Positions 1 to 11,622 of a stretch of DNA of 64,000 nt are shown in pieces. The translations under genes and the position numbers were made by a program. Location of the stretch: assembly GCA_013397455.1 (NCBI GenBank), contig VYZB01000040.1:450709-514708 (forward strand), in the 5' to 3' direction. How positions within the stretch are numbered: the stretch's first letter is position 1; each line of letters opens with the position of its first letter. The notes beneath the pieces are model-generated. The model was not told where the DNA came from, made no database searches, and saw only the letters and a list, made by a program, of their open reading frames with translations. The DNA is from Crotophaga sulcirostris. Taxonomy: Eukaryota; Chordata; Aves; Cuculiformes; Crotophagidae.

Positions 1-237
1 CTCTGAGGCTGAATGCAGCCCATGGGAGACATGCTGGGACAGTGCATCTCTAGAGACTGCACACCGTGAGTGACCACACCAGAGCAGAGACACCCCTGAA
101 GAAACCGTGCCCTGCAGGCAACCCGTGCCATAGCAGAGACACCCCTAAAGGGATTGGGTCGCTTGGGCAACCAACCCATGATGAGACAGGGTCACCCTCA
201 AAGGGACTGTGGCCCATGGGCAAGCTACACAGAGGAA
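1..237 (+). repeat. Degenerate ~48 bp tandem repeat, about 5 units, inside the ERV LTR-like sequence
   Basis: Units start near 1, 48, 94, 143 and 194. Each opens with CTCTGAGG / CTCTAGAGAC / CCCTGAAG / CCCTAAAGGG / CCCTCAAAGGG, then has a GCCCATGGG-like or GCCCTGCAGG-like core followed by a CATGCTGGGACAG / CCAGAGCAGAGACA / CCATAGCAGAGACA ending. Spacing is 45-51 bp. The units have diverged, so the array is old. It probably continues to the left of the window. Confidence 0.6.
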
Positions 238-575
238 AATAAGTAAGAAGCAAGGAGTGGTAAACAGAAACCATTACACACAAAACCCAAACCTCCTGCA
301 CTGCTCTTTGCCTAACCAAAGGATGGACTGGGTATAACCAGTAGTGGAAATAAGTTGTTGAGACTAAGAAGCAGAGAGGATAGATGCTGTGTTGGAATTC
401 AGCCAGGTGCAGGGAGTGATGTGTCTTCCCATGTGTGTATTTAAGTGTTTATGGGTTTTTTTTCAATAATAAAGTCAAAAAATAAAAGTTTAATGGATCA
501 TAAATTAAATTAATGGGCAATAAATTAAATTAAAATTCCCCAGGTTGAGGCTGTTTTGCCTGTAACACAAACAGA
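1..575 (+). mobile_element. Old endogenous retrovirus LTR-like sequence (ERVL-like), truncated by window edge
   Basis: The right part carries a cluster of AATAAA/AATAAT signals around 466-490, an AAATTAAATTAA block at about 503-533, and then a CCCCAGGTTGAGGCTGTTTT stretch near 539-558. This order matches what I recall of the polyadenylation and U5 part of a common bird ERV LTR. The middle part (about 240-300), with its AAGAAGC and CCTCCTGCACTGCTC words, also fits that family. The left part is a tandem-repeat block listed separately. The copy is strongly diverged and has no usable open frame. The class (ERVL-like) is inference, and the 5' limit lies outside the window. The boundary at 575 is approximate. 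Confidence 0.55.
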
Positions 576-610
576 TAGAGAGTTTGTATAGCTGTAGGGA
601 AGGTGTGGAC

Positions 611-1674
611 CAAAGGTCCTGCTAACTTGATTATCCAGACAGGAGATTTAACTGGAAAGGTGTTATAGCTCTTCACTACCTATTGCCTTTCCACTGAATG
701 AGTTTCATTGCTGACATGGAGTCAGGGTTAAACCAGGTTAAGTTTCTGGAGATGGAAGACTCAAAGCACTCTTGGCACTCACAGCTTAGAGATATAAAGT
801 AAGAAAGATCAGCACAGCCAGAAGACCAACAGCAGGTGGGAAGCATGGATAGCATAATTTAAATAACCAGTGGTTACAAGGTAGCTACCAAAAGTCAAGC
901 TCCATACCATTAAAAATGGGAAATAGCACCATAATATTTATCCTGCAGTAAAAGTTCTCACAGAGGTACTAAGCCATATTTGAGTTGGTTTCTTTTACAT
1001 AATTAAAAGAACAGATTTCATATTGTATTTCCACTTCCCTGGTACTATTGGTATTGCAACTTGCATTTGAACAGACCAAAAATATTTCACATATAAAAAA
1101 AAATCCTGTGACAGAACTCCCTCCTGTCTTCTGATCCTTTCTATATTCTGAACACAACTGAGCTGCCATGAATCTTTTTAACATTATGCTTTGACTACAG
1201 GTTCTTATTGCATATAGAAGTCCCTTGATGTCCATGGGAGCTACACCCCAATATTGCACTTCAGTTAGGACACAAAGTTAGTCACAAAGGAAAACGGTTT
1301 GGATTTCTTTTTACAATTGTCATGATGCCTTTTAAGCACAGAGAGAATGTTTTTTTCATAAGAGAAAGAGCTAAGAGCTTAAAAGATTTATTAATTAGTT
1401 TGAGTTGTGTCTCAAGAGTGGATTAAAGGATTCTTTTTGTAAAATGTCAGCTGAACAAAACGTCTCACTGTTTGCAGTGTGACATTCAGACCAGATCCTC
1501 CTTGGTTTAGCTTGCTAAATACATGCAGTTCATTGATGTTTTTCACTGTCAACATGACTGGGCAATAGAAATGTTGCTGGGTGCCAGGGTGAAATTATGT
1601 ATGATGAGGTTTATACATCTCTCCCCTTAGACAGGAGCACATTTCCACAGATAAGGATGGATTGAAGAGGCAGA
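611..1674. other. Non-coding stretch with no recognised element
   Basis: AT-rich single-copy-looking sequence. The only open frame over 90 codons (969-1259, minus) has no recognisable domain and looks like chance. No promoter, RNA gene or repeat was recognised. Confidence 0.5.
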
Positions 1675-1675
1675 A

Positions 1676-2645
1676 AGGAGGATCAAGAACTGAACCTAGA
1701 GCAGGTTGCACAGGAAGGAATCCAGGTGGGTTCTGAATGTCTCCAGAGAAGGAGATTCCACAGCCTCCCTGGGCAGCCTGTTCCAGTGCTCTGTCACTCT
1801 CAAAGTAAAGTTTTTCTCCATGTTCAGGTGAAATTTCCTGTACTCCAGTTCATACCTGTTGTCCCTTGTTCTATCACTACGCTCTGTTGAGAAAATTCTT
1901 ATCCTTCCATCCTCCTGGCACCCACCCTTTAGATATTTATAAGCATTGATAAGATGCTTATAAATGCTCACGCTTCTCTTCTCCACGTTAAACAGACCCA
2001 GGTGCCTCAGCCTCTCCTCATAACAGAGATGCTTCAGCCTCCTAATCATCTTCATGGCCCTCCACTGGACTCTCTCCAGTAGTTCCTTGTCTTTCTTGAG
2101 CTGGTGAGCCCTGAACTGGACACAGCACTCCAGATGTGGCCTCACTAGGGCAGAGTAGAGGGGGAGGAGAATCTTCCTCAACCTGCTGCCCACACTATTC
2201 TTGATGCACCCCAGGATACCACTGGCCTTCTTGGCCATGAGGGCACATTGCTGGCTCATGGTTAACTTGTTGTCCACTAGGACTCCCAGGCCCTTCTCCA
2301 TAGAGCTGCTTTCCAGTAGGTCAACCCCTAAACTATAGTGTATGGGGTCATTCTTCCCCAGGTGCAGAACTCTACATTTGCCTTTGTTAAACTTCATTAA
2401 ATTTCTCTCCACCCAACATTCCAGCTGTCCAGGTCTTGCTGTATGGCAGCACAACCTTCTGGTGTATCTGCCAGTTTTGTACCATCAACAAAGTTGCTGA
2501 GGACACATTCTGCCCCCTCATCCAGTCACTGATGGATATGTTGAACAAGATTGGGCTCAGCACTGGCCCCTGGGGAACACCACTAGCTTCAGGCTTCCAG
2601 CTGGACTCTGTGCCACTGCACCTACAACTCTGTAGTGAGAATTAG
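1676..2645 (-). mobile_element. CR1 LINE fragment (reverse transcriptase region), 3' end missing
   Basis: Read on the minus strand, this encodes the middle and C-terminal part of a CR1 reverse transcriptase. A GPVLSPILFN-type segment lies near 2535-2580, followed by the catalytic-loop region and the 252-codon open stretch described separately. Bird CR1 copies are usually 5'-truncated and keep the 3' UTR with its short repeated tail. Here the homology instead stops just after the ORF2 stop (CTGCTCTAG near 1696) and no tail is present, so the 3' end was lost after insertion or was never copied. At least two single-base deletions relative to the family pattern break the frame, near 2412 and near 2530. 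The upper limit (2645) is where similarity fades and is approximate. Confidence 0.85.
1696..2454 (-). pseudogene. CR1 ORF2 C-terminal remnant (reverse transcriptase thumb and tail), 252 codons open
   Basis: The frame contains typical CR1 words in the expected order: [64 protein letters not shown] and WNRLPREAVESPSLE, ending at LCNLL before the stop. In the intact element this protein reverse-transcribes the LINE RNA at a nicked chromosomal target (target-primed reverse transcription). Upstream in another frame (2420-2500) the catalytic FADD-type box reads FVDG, so the second catalytic aspartate is lost. No initiator, endonuclease domain or palm N-terminus is present. The open length is notable for a dead copy and suggests moderate age rather than selection. 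No function is expected. Confidence 0.85.
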
Positions 2646-4582
2646 CCAGCAGTTCTGTAGCCAGCAGTAATTTTGAGACAACAGCCCTGTCCAAAACAGA
2701 AAACAACTTCCAGCACGGCTGTGGAGAGATGCCCACAAGAAGGAAAGATACAAATGTGCAATACATTCCTGACCCAGCATGAAACGTTAGGGTGTTCACA
2801 TGGGCAGCTCTGTGGAATAGCTGAAGTGCCACAAATTCAACTGCAGTAACTCAGTCCTGTGCTAATACATTCTGAAATATTGTCTGCCTCAGAAAGTTTA
2901 CAAGCTAAGTGATAGAACTGTGCACAGCATGCGATCAGAAGTGCTGCAAACCCCATTTTTGTGGGCGTAGCTCTGCTTCAAAAAAGAAAATCTGCACAAC
3001 ATTAAGGATGGTACCACATCCCCTGATCCTTGTATCCCTACATGCAATTTAGAGGTTTGATTTCCTTTGAAGTGAGGGGAGGTCTCTACCATAAATCCCT
3101 CAGCAGATCAAAGGAGCTTTCTGTCATTAAGAAGGTACTGCTTCTTGGTACCTTAAGTAGATCGTCGATAACAGCAGGTATTTCTACACTACATACATAC
3201 TCTTCCACAAGGCTTGTAAATTTATATTCTTATATCAGAGAGTAAAATATTACAGATGGATACAATTTGCTATCTCGTTTATAGTCTGATTAGTCCTTGA
3301 AAATCAACCTAACTCTGAACACTCAGGTGCAGTCCTCTCTGAGATAAGCCTAGCAGAAACATGTCAAGAACATGAACCTCTAGGCTCTTTGTATTAAAAC
3401 AAAGGAACCGATCCACTCTGGTGGGATCACGCTCAGCCTCAGCCAGAAAGTTGTCAAAAGAAGGAGTAGGAGGAGTAGAGAAGAACATGACAGCCCTGCT
3501 GCGTTTTCCCCTATGGGTCCTGTGGTTGTCTACAACCATTCAACCATCACATCTTCATTCATGCTTCATACCTTTATTTAACAGTAGAGACCATAAATAC
3601 ATCTACAAACGATGCTCCACTCTTGAGAAATATATGGGTGGATGCCTTTCCCCTCAGGTCCAATATAAATTACCTACTCTGAAGAAAGGTGTCTAAGGTG
3701 AACTGGTTTCATTGTTTCTAACCACTTGCCATTATTACACATCTCTTTTCATTTGAAAGCTATAAAAACATCCCGATTTTCACACATTTCAAACAAAACA
3801 TCTATCTGACAGAGCTAGCTGAAAGGAACCATCTTTCAGCTTGACAGTGTAATAGTGTATTTTCATCTGAAACAAACAGCTTCTGCTATAGAATGCTTGT
3901 GAATTCATAATAACTTCTCTGAACAACAGTAGAATCCTTTCAATTCTGTGAATTGTGTTTGCTTGAATAGTGTTGGATTCTTCAGCATCAGGATTTGGAA
4001 TGTAACTCAGATACAGTTGTCCAATAAATTTGATGCATTCATTTCTGCTGTATATTATTCCCCTGAGGTTTTAAAAATAATTTGTTATTGTTTTTAAACA
4101 AATTGGATGGCTGAGTTGACAGAAACACATATGCCAATTTTAATATTTGTACAGAAATAAACAGTCAGATACGGAGATTTCTAATAGTAAATGTGTATAT
4201 TAGTGACAACACACAACATGTCAAATGTCTGGTATAACAAAATAGCACTGGAAGCAAGACTCTCCTGTAATGTTAATTTACAAATCCATTGCCTATCAAA
4301 TATAGTGAGTCCAGTTCTTTTGATTTCAGTAGATGTTCAATTAAAACACAAATTAGGTCACACCCTTATTATTTGCAGAAACAGCTGAGGTATTAAAAAC
4401 GTGTCTATCCTTAAGGTCTTATGCCTCTGTGATAGAAAGGGTGGTTTCATAATGGTTAATACAGAGCTGTTCCCTACCAGATCACCCAATAGAACATCTG
4501 AAGGCAAGATTTTGCATTTCTGCCAAATTAGTAAGGTCATACATTATAAAGTATATACCCACACTGATTTTCATTACAAATA
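2646..4582. other. Non-coding stretch between two CR1 copies
   Basis: AT-rich, unclassified sequence. Short open frames at 2898-3092, 3309-3539 and 3421-3696 overlap each other on opposite strands and carry no domain I recognise. Nothing here supports a gene. Confidence 0.45.
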
Positions 4583-4835
4583 ACAGAATCACTGAAAGGT
4601 TGAGGTTGGAGGCCAACTGGTCCAACCCCTCCTCTCAAGCAGGGCCACCAAGAGCCAGTTGGCCAAGATCATGTCTAGCCTGTTTTTTGAATATCTCTAA
4701 GTAGGGGGATTCCACAACCTATGCCAGTGCTCAGTCACTCACCAAAAAAAAAAAAAAAAAAAAAAAAAGTGTTACTTGATGTTCAGAGGAAACCTACTGT
4801 GTTTTGGTTTGTTTTGTGCCCATTGCCCGACTACC
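4583..4835 (-). mobile_element. CR1 LINE 3' fragment with internal A-run
   Basis: On the plus strand it starts with AACAGAATCACTGAAAGGTT and then the GGCCAACTGGTCCAACCCCTCCTCTCAAGCAGGG block, listed here in pieces: GGCCAACTGGTCCAACC (about 4611-4627) and CAAGCAGGGCCACC (about 4637-4650). This is the reverse complement of the ORF2 tail and 3' UTR of a common bird CR1 type. The 5' truncation point is near 4835. The copy is diverged and carries a 25-A tract where the family usually has a short A-run. Confidence 0.85.
4744..4768. repeat. Poly(A) tract of 25 bases inside a CR1 copy
   Basis: An uninterrupted run of 25 A, positioned inside the CR1 coding tail rather than at its 3' end. It is best explained by slippage expansion of the short A-run normally found there, not by a retrotransposition tail. 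Confidence 0.85.
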
Positions 4836-7800
4836 ACACTGTGCCAACCTCTGTTCCAAGTGTCCCCAAGTTAGGAATAGGATGAGAAAACTATCTCATG
4901 ATTATACGCCAGCTCTACTTCTTTCTAGTGTACCAATGATTAGTTATTTCAACAGCTCAGTAAATTTCTAATTGTTTTCCTTCATGTGATGGATCAGCAA
5001 ATTTAAGACCCACACACAGATGTGAAATACCCAGTTAGGGATGGTTACGACAGCTTTGGAATGGGTCTGTGTTATGAACAGTCTCAGATTCCTATTTTGC
5101 CTGAGCAATGATCCTTATTTAACCACACATTGATGAGATGGAAAACAGGAGATGGAGATGATTCAGAAATAGTCAAAGAAATACGAACAATTTCAGCACC
5201 TTTTAATCAAAACCAGAATGATCAGGGCAACATACTTAAAACAATTGAAAAAACATTCTTGCTAAGAGGTCAATATGACCTAAACGTCAACATCACTGAC
5301 TCGCTGCACTGAACTCTCCCCTACAAAATATATTTTGAAGTTCAGATTATTCCTTTGTGCTCTGCTCCACTGACTATTTCCTTGTTTCCATGATGGGAAT
5401 GTGCTTTAAAAATAGCATCATTTAGCCTTTAGCTAAGACAGCTTCAGATCACCGCAACAGATGCTTTCCTAAGCCGATGAGGTGAATTCCCATCACATTT
5501 TTCAGCTGATGGCATTGTATTTCAGCTTCATTAAATGAAGTTTAAGTACCGCGAGAAAAGCCATTCCTGGGCTATTTCATGCTCCATATAATCTTCAGTG
5601 TGCTGTTTTTCAACAGCATTGAGCAAGAAGGTGAGGGAGAAACAAAGCTGCTGTCACCAGAGGTAGCCAGGAATGGGAGTGCAGTCTACCAAGTTACCTG
5701 TAAGCAGTGTTAATAAGCCTGCAGGAAAAGCCAGAGAAAACCAAACAGAATAAACATATGAATAACGTGGAACAGTGACTTAAAACAGCAAAAGTGACCC
5801 TGTGTGGCAGAGAGGTTACAGTACAGCGGGAGCTAGTTTAGACAGACATAGTGAATGCAAAAAAATATTTTGAGAAAGAGATTTGTGATTGGATGTTTAG
5901 AAAGAAGGAAAAACAAATAAGCTGCAAGAGCCTCTCTAATGCTGTTGCTGCTGATATTGCTTTCATTTTCCTTCTGATATATGGAATATTGAACTTTCTA
6001 GACCATATTAGTAGTAGCTTATGCTGAGACACAACTACGAGCTAGATACATCCAAGTATTCTTAAAAGAGCAAGTATCTAACACAACTTGTTCGAAGTAG
6101 AGAATATCAACGAACAACAGATAGAAGCAAAAAAACCCAAACCTGTTCCCCACCACCCCACACCCCCAAACTGTGGCATTTTTGCCCTTATGAGATGAAG
6201 TTGTCAGGCAGTGTCCAGTAAGTGCCCAACCTTGCATATTATAGCTACCTGGTTGAGCTCTAGAAAAAGCAATGTGAGAGGAGAATAAAAGGGTGAAATA
6301 AGAATATTAGCACAAGAGACAAAACTAATGAAAAAGGTGCAAAAGAGAAAAGAGACAACTATGGAGAGAATGTGAAAGCACAAACTGGATCTTGGCAACA
6401 TAAAGGATAAAGGAACAAATTTATTATTAAGTTAAATTAACAGAAAATTTATCCATTATACAGAATTCTGCACTCAGAAAAAAATTTCTACTGGCCTGTA
6501 CATGGCAAATACCAGTAGTTTCTCATCACACTTTAACCTGTTGTCCTTCTTTCAGACTTCCTGTAGGGTCTTTACACTGTGAATAAAACCATCAGGCTAG
6601 GTGGCAAGAAGGATGAACACTGAGCTGAGAAGTCATCAAGGAAAATACTCTACCTGGTGGGTAAGTTACTGAGATGCACAGTATTTCTTCTGCTGTGGGT
6701 AATGGCTTATTTTGGTACACTTAGACTGACAGTTGCACACAAATACATAGCCCTCTTGTCCATGTTTGTGTCACCATGCATGAGCTGCAAGAATTCATCA
6801 CTCATCCTTCTAAATCTTAGCTCTGTTGCAGAGCTAGTTCATGTCTGTCAGGGACAAACTTTGAATGTTGCATCTGCACTTATAAGTTTCTGTCCGTAAA
6901 GACACACTTTTAACGTTACTTATGTTCTTCAACTTCGATTTCACTTTCCAATTTGTTTTAAATTAAACAAATTAAGTTTCTACTCCTTTGTCACTTCATT
7001 CACCTTTTCTTCTATCAGAACCACTTCAAGGACTTGTACAAAAAATAAAAGGAATGTTGACAGGTGAACAATGCATCAAACATATCCTGGACCATTCCTA
7101 GAATGCTCATGAACTCTAATGATATAAATCAATAATCAGAAAATATGATCAGCCTGCCAGGATCCTTCAACACAACATCAAAATCAACTATATAGAAATA
7201 TATCTAAATCAATGCTGAAGTCAGTGACACAACCAATCCCTCCATTTCTTCCATAATTAGCTTCCAGTTACAAAACAGTCTACAGCAATGTAGCTGACTT
7301 ACAACGGGACTCCATACCTAAAAGTCATGTTTCCTTTTACTACTTGGAGTAACTATGCAGAAAAAAAATTAACATCAACATAGGGCACAAATTCAAAGCA
7401 TGAATGTAGACAGAAAGGATTGAGAAAAGTTTTGAAGAAGGCACTTGAAACAGGCAAGAGGAAAGAGCAAAAACCTAGACAACCATATCTTGATCTCTTT
7501 CTCTATAAGAAGAAGTAACATATTTACACAAAGGCTACTGAAAGAGAGTTCCTTGTCTCACTGGAACATTCTCTGCCATTTAAGAACAGTTCTTTAATTC
7601 ATCCTTTCAAAGAATAAAAATTCTACACTGATTTGCTGCAATTTGTTCTGTAATAAGTCATTCTTCAAGCAAGGGGGATTCGTACACCAAATACATTATT
7701 CATTATAGTCCAGTCACTGCTACACTTGAGCTGTCTGTTCCAATATGCTCCTTTTTTGATATTCATCTGTAAATTTTAAAGTTTCAGCTTTCATTACAGC

Positions 7801-10800
7801 TGCTTCTCCCATCTTTGTCCATGTCATACAAGAACCTCTTGTCTACAGATTTTGTACCATCTTCACAAGAATAATTCATCTTTTCTCCTGCTACCATTCC
7901 TCTTCTTTCATATTAACTCTGATACTACTGTTATGTAGATCATTAGAAGTTGTACCTTTTATAGTATAACATATAGCACTTTTTCATTACTATTGATACA
8001 AATTAACACTGATGCAAATTTCCCATTATTTTTCCGAGAGTAGAACTCTATTTTTCATGCCATTTTTAACTTATTACCTTCATTTATTGTTTTCAAAGAT
8101 CCAGTTATGTTTTAGCAAATGTCAGACTTTATTTAACAGTCTGAAGTGAAATTTAAAATCCTACCATGACATCAAGTTATAAAATGGAGAAGAAAACTGC
8201 GGCCAATTAATAGTGAAGCAGAAAGTTGTTTACTGGGCACTGTGCAGTTTTGGTTTTGGAGCATGAGTGCATATTCCATAACAAAAAAAAAAAATAAAGT
8301 GGTCTCTGGTATTGTATGTATTTATATAGTTTAAATAACAAACAACAGAAAAAACATATGGGCTCATCAACACTGAAATAATGAAATACAGCTACTCCTT
8401 TGAAAGTGTTAGCAGCACCAACAAAATTCAGTAGTATTCTCAATGTGAAGAATATTGAACCTGATTAAACTCTTGTCTCTTTACCTTTTTAGTGCACAAT
8501 GGAGTAGCTCAATTATATGGATTCTTCCCACTCTCATACAGTTTTTAATTAACAGGGTACAGTATAACAAAAAAAAAATCTTTGAATAGGTAGGCTAAGT
8601 GCCATCTGTGATAAAGTGTTTTTATGTGCTGCCTTATGCTATTTTTTGTTAGAAATTATGTGTATTGTGGTGGCACTGCAGATATCCAGACTTTTAAAAA
8701 CTTCCTAAAATGCATGGTGCTATAAAATATGGAATAGAGAGAACTCAGGACTCCTCTACATTGCATACCACTTTATGAGTTCAAATGCAGTTGGAATTGT
8801 CTTTACATGCCTAATCCCAGTTTATTGCATATAACCTATTTAGTACTCACAGTGAAGCACTAGTAAAAATAATTTTTAAATTGTGAAAATAATTTAAAGA
8901 GAGTTAGATTTTTAATTTCAAAACCTAACTTCAAAACAGGCAAAAAAATTAAAAAAAAGGATGGGTTACATATTTTCATCAAAACTTGCCACCATGCTTG
9001 CATGCGAAATGCTTAGGAGAAAAATATTAAAAAGAAAATAAGAACTGACATCTACTTGAAATTAGTATGGTAATTAACAGAACTAACATGTTTTTGAGAA
9101 AAGATGGATCTGAACTCCTGTTAGATTTGCGCAATGAGTTGATCCTGCAGGTAAACCATCAATTGACCCAGCAACCTAGTTTCATTTCCATCACCTTCTA
9201 AGCCCGATGTTTATACCACAGAATTACGACGCAGTGGGTGTTGAACTGTGAGCTGTTATAATTACTACTACTAAAATGAAAAGAGAATGTACGTAGCCAT
9301 AAAGCTCTACAAGGCCCTCAAACATCCTCCAAGCTTTAGTACAAAGATTCAACAGCTACAGAATTCCACCAGAAGAGAGCTTGAGAGATCAGTGAATTTA
9401 TTAACATTAAGTATGTTCTGAGCAAGGTAGGAACTTAAGTGCTAGTGCTACTATGCCAAAAGCCATGTCTAAATGTTCCAGGTTTTGTGGGAAAAAAATG
9501 GGTTGGAAAAAAATAAGAATGCTTTATCTAGCCTAAGAAATACTGATTCAAAGCCACAGTGAATACTTCGAATTACATGAGAGTTCCTGAATCTTATGTT
9601 ATATTGATAGTATTCACAAATTACAATTCGTTATTATCTGATTTTAAAACACCGGCCCAAGACAGGAAATTCCCAACCTTAAAAATACTCAGGAATGAGA
9701 ACACCAACTTTTTCATTATATCCTCCTTGAGGAGAAACCTTCAAGCAGAACATGCCTTCCCCAGGGATTGTGTGACCCTGCAGCTCCTAACCCTCACCTC
9801 GGAGGAATACCTGAGAGCCCTGATCCACATAGGCTGCAGACACAGTTGACACAGCAGCTGACTGGCTGTCAGTGACTGCTGGAAGACAAAGCTTCTGTAC
9901 ACAGGCAACAAAAAGCAAGATAGAATTGGGCCTCAGCCAGTCCAAATGCTCATCCAGCATTTCAGCACACGCTCATTTCCATCAGTAGTTTATATTCACT
10001 CTGAGGGGCTTATGCTGAAGTGAAGGCATATATTCCCAGTTGCCAGCTCCGTGGGAGGACAACTTGACAACAGCATTAGCTGCTTCAACACGATTCTCCA
10101 AAGCCTCTTTGTCTATGCCTTCAAAAAAAGCATTTGTATTCTTTACTCATGCCCAACCACTGGACAAGTTTAGAGAGGCTGTTGACTTTTGGAACAAAAT
10201 AAATTGGTCCTATCGTGCTTCAGCCCTACTCAGTGCAAATGTGGAGGGGTCAACATGATTTTGATTACTGCATTTTAGTCTGATATATATGTCCCTAGTT
10301 TTTCCATCCAAGGTGAAATTAGCCAGAAGTAACGCTCCCTACACTTTCTCTTTTCCAGGCAAAATGAGTGTAGATAAAACCAAAATAATTTCTCTGATGC
10401 CTTGGACACTCAGATTTTGCTAATCAAATCTTTTTCCTCCAAGCAAACATAAACATCTCTATAGCTGTGTGCAATGAAGACAATCATCCAGTGCTTTTCC
10501 ACTCTTTCTGCAGAGACACTAGACTGTTCAAATGAAGAAATGGAAGAAGAATCTCTTCCAGATTCTGTCTCTTTGGCCAGGGATGAATGCCTCCTCTCCT
10601 ACTATGTACAGTTTAGGTACCACACTCCCATTTCTGTATACATCAGAGACTTTAAATGGACAAGCACGTAACACAAAGCAGTTATGCTGCCTATAATCTC
10701 AACAAAGATTTAGCAAAAACATCACATGTAGAGAGGCTTACTGGTACATTCTGAACAGGCTTAGGTGAAGTATAGACTGTAAAGGAAAAGACAAAAAAAA

Positions 10801-11148
10801 AAAAAAGCAACAAAAGCTTCCTCCCCCACAGTTACAGTCCTACGAAATGAAATACCTTTGAATAGACTTCATGGATTTCAGACCAACTGGAGGAAAAAAA
10901 AAAAAAAGTTCCTCAAATCCAATAAATAAAAAGCATCCTCACATTTTCCAGAGACTGTAACAGACCTTTTCAAGAGTAGCTAATTGTCTTTGGCCAGGAC
11001 TTAATTCAATAATATTGGAGGCCTGAGGGGAATTCCTACTGCTAACAAATTAAGACCCTGGTAATTAGCAGTGACTGGGCAAACCACCCACTGAAAATGC
11101 CTCCTACAACAGCCCAGTCCTCCCCTGTGAGCGACGAAAGAAGAAAAT
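4836..11148. other. Long non-coding stretch, nothing recognised
   Basis: About 6.3 kb of AT-rich sequence without CR1, LTR or RNA-gene signals I could recognise. Open frames are short (60-98 codons) and lack known domains. Several A-runs of 11-14 bases are present (about 8283, 10794, 10893). The part at 5440-5640 is less simple in composition and keeps a CpG pair (TACCGCGAG), so it could be a conserved regulatory segment, but I cannot show this from one sequence. Confidence 0.4.
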
Positions 11149-11622
11149 ATGGTTAAACAGCATCTTGTCATTGAATTGCTTTGTTACATAAAGCTGAGGC
11201 CTTCAGCAGTCCCCAAACATATGGTGCCCAGAACCTTGCTTGGAGTTTCATTTCCCCCTCATATCCTGTTCCTTGATAACTGCAGCTGTCAGGCTGGCCT
11301 AGGGCCAGCAAGTCCAGGGCAGCCTTTTCCCAGGCTGAATCAATTGCAAGGTTCACAGCAAAGTGCTATCAATGAACACCACCTCCAGCTGGGGTCCCCT
11401 CTTTGTTCTGGAATTTTCTTAGGCCTATCTCGCAGCCATTTAAATAGCAAAGCCAGTACAGGTGGGAACGGCTGGACAACTCAAACTTTTTTGTATGTAG
11501 TTGGATCTAGTGCTGAAGTAGCTCATAAAAACATGCCAGATGAACGTGATAACGTTGTCAAATATACCACTGAAGTAAATAAGACTGAAGCTATTGCTTT
11601 GCTGTGCAGAATGTGGGGATAA
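11149..11622 (+). other. Unassigned 157-codon open frame, coding status doubtful
   Basis: This ATG-initiated frame has 157 codons and is the longest here that is not part of a transposon. The translated product has no domain, signal peptide or repeat that I recognise, and its composition is unremarkable. The local sequence is somewhat GC-richer than its flanks, which by itself lengthens random open frames. An overlapping minus-strand frame (11168-11356) weakens the coding case. No promoter or splice context was evident. I treat it as probable chance. Confidence 0.12.
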
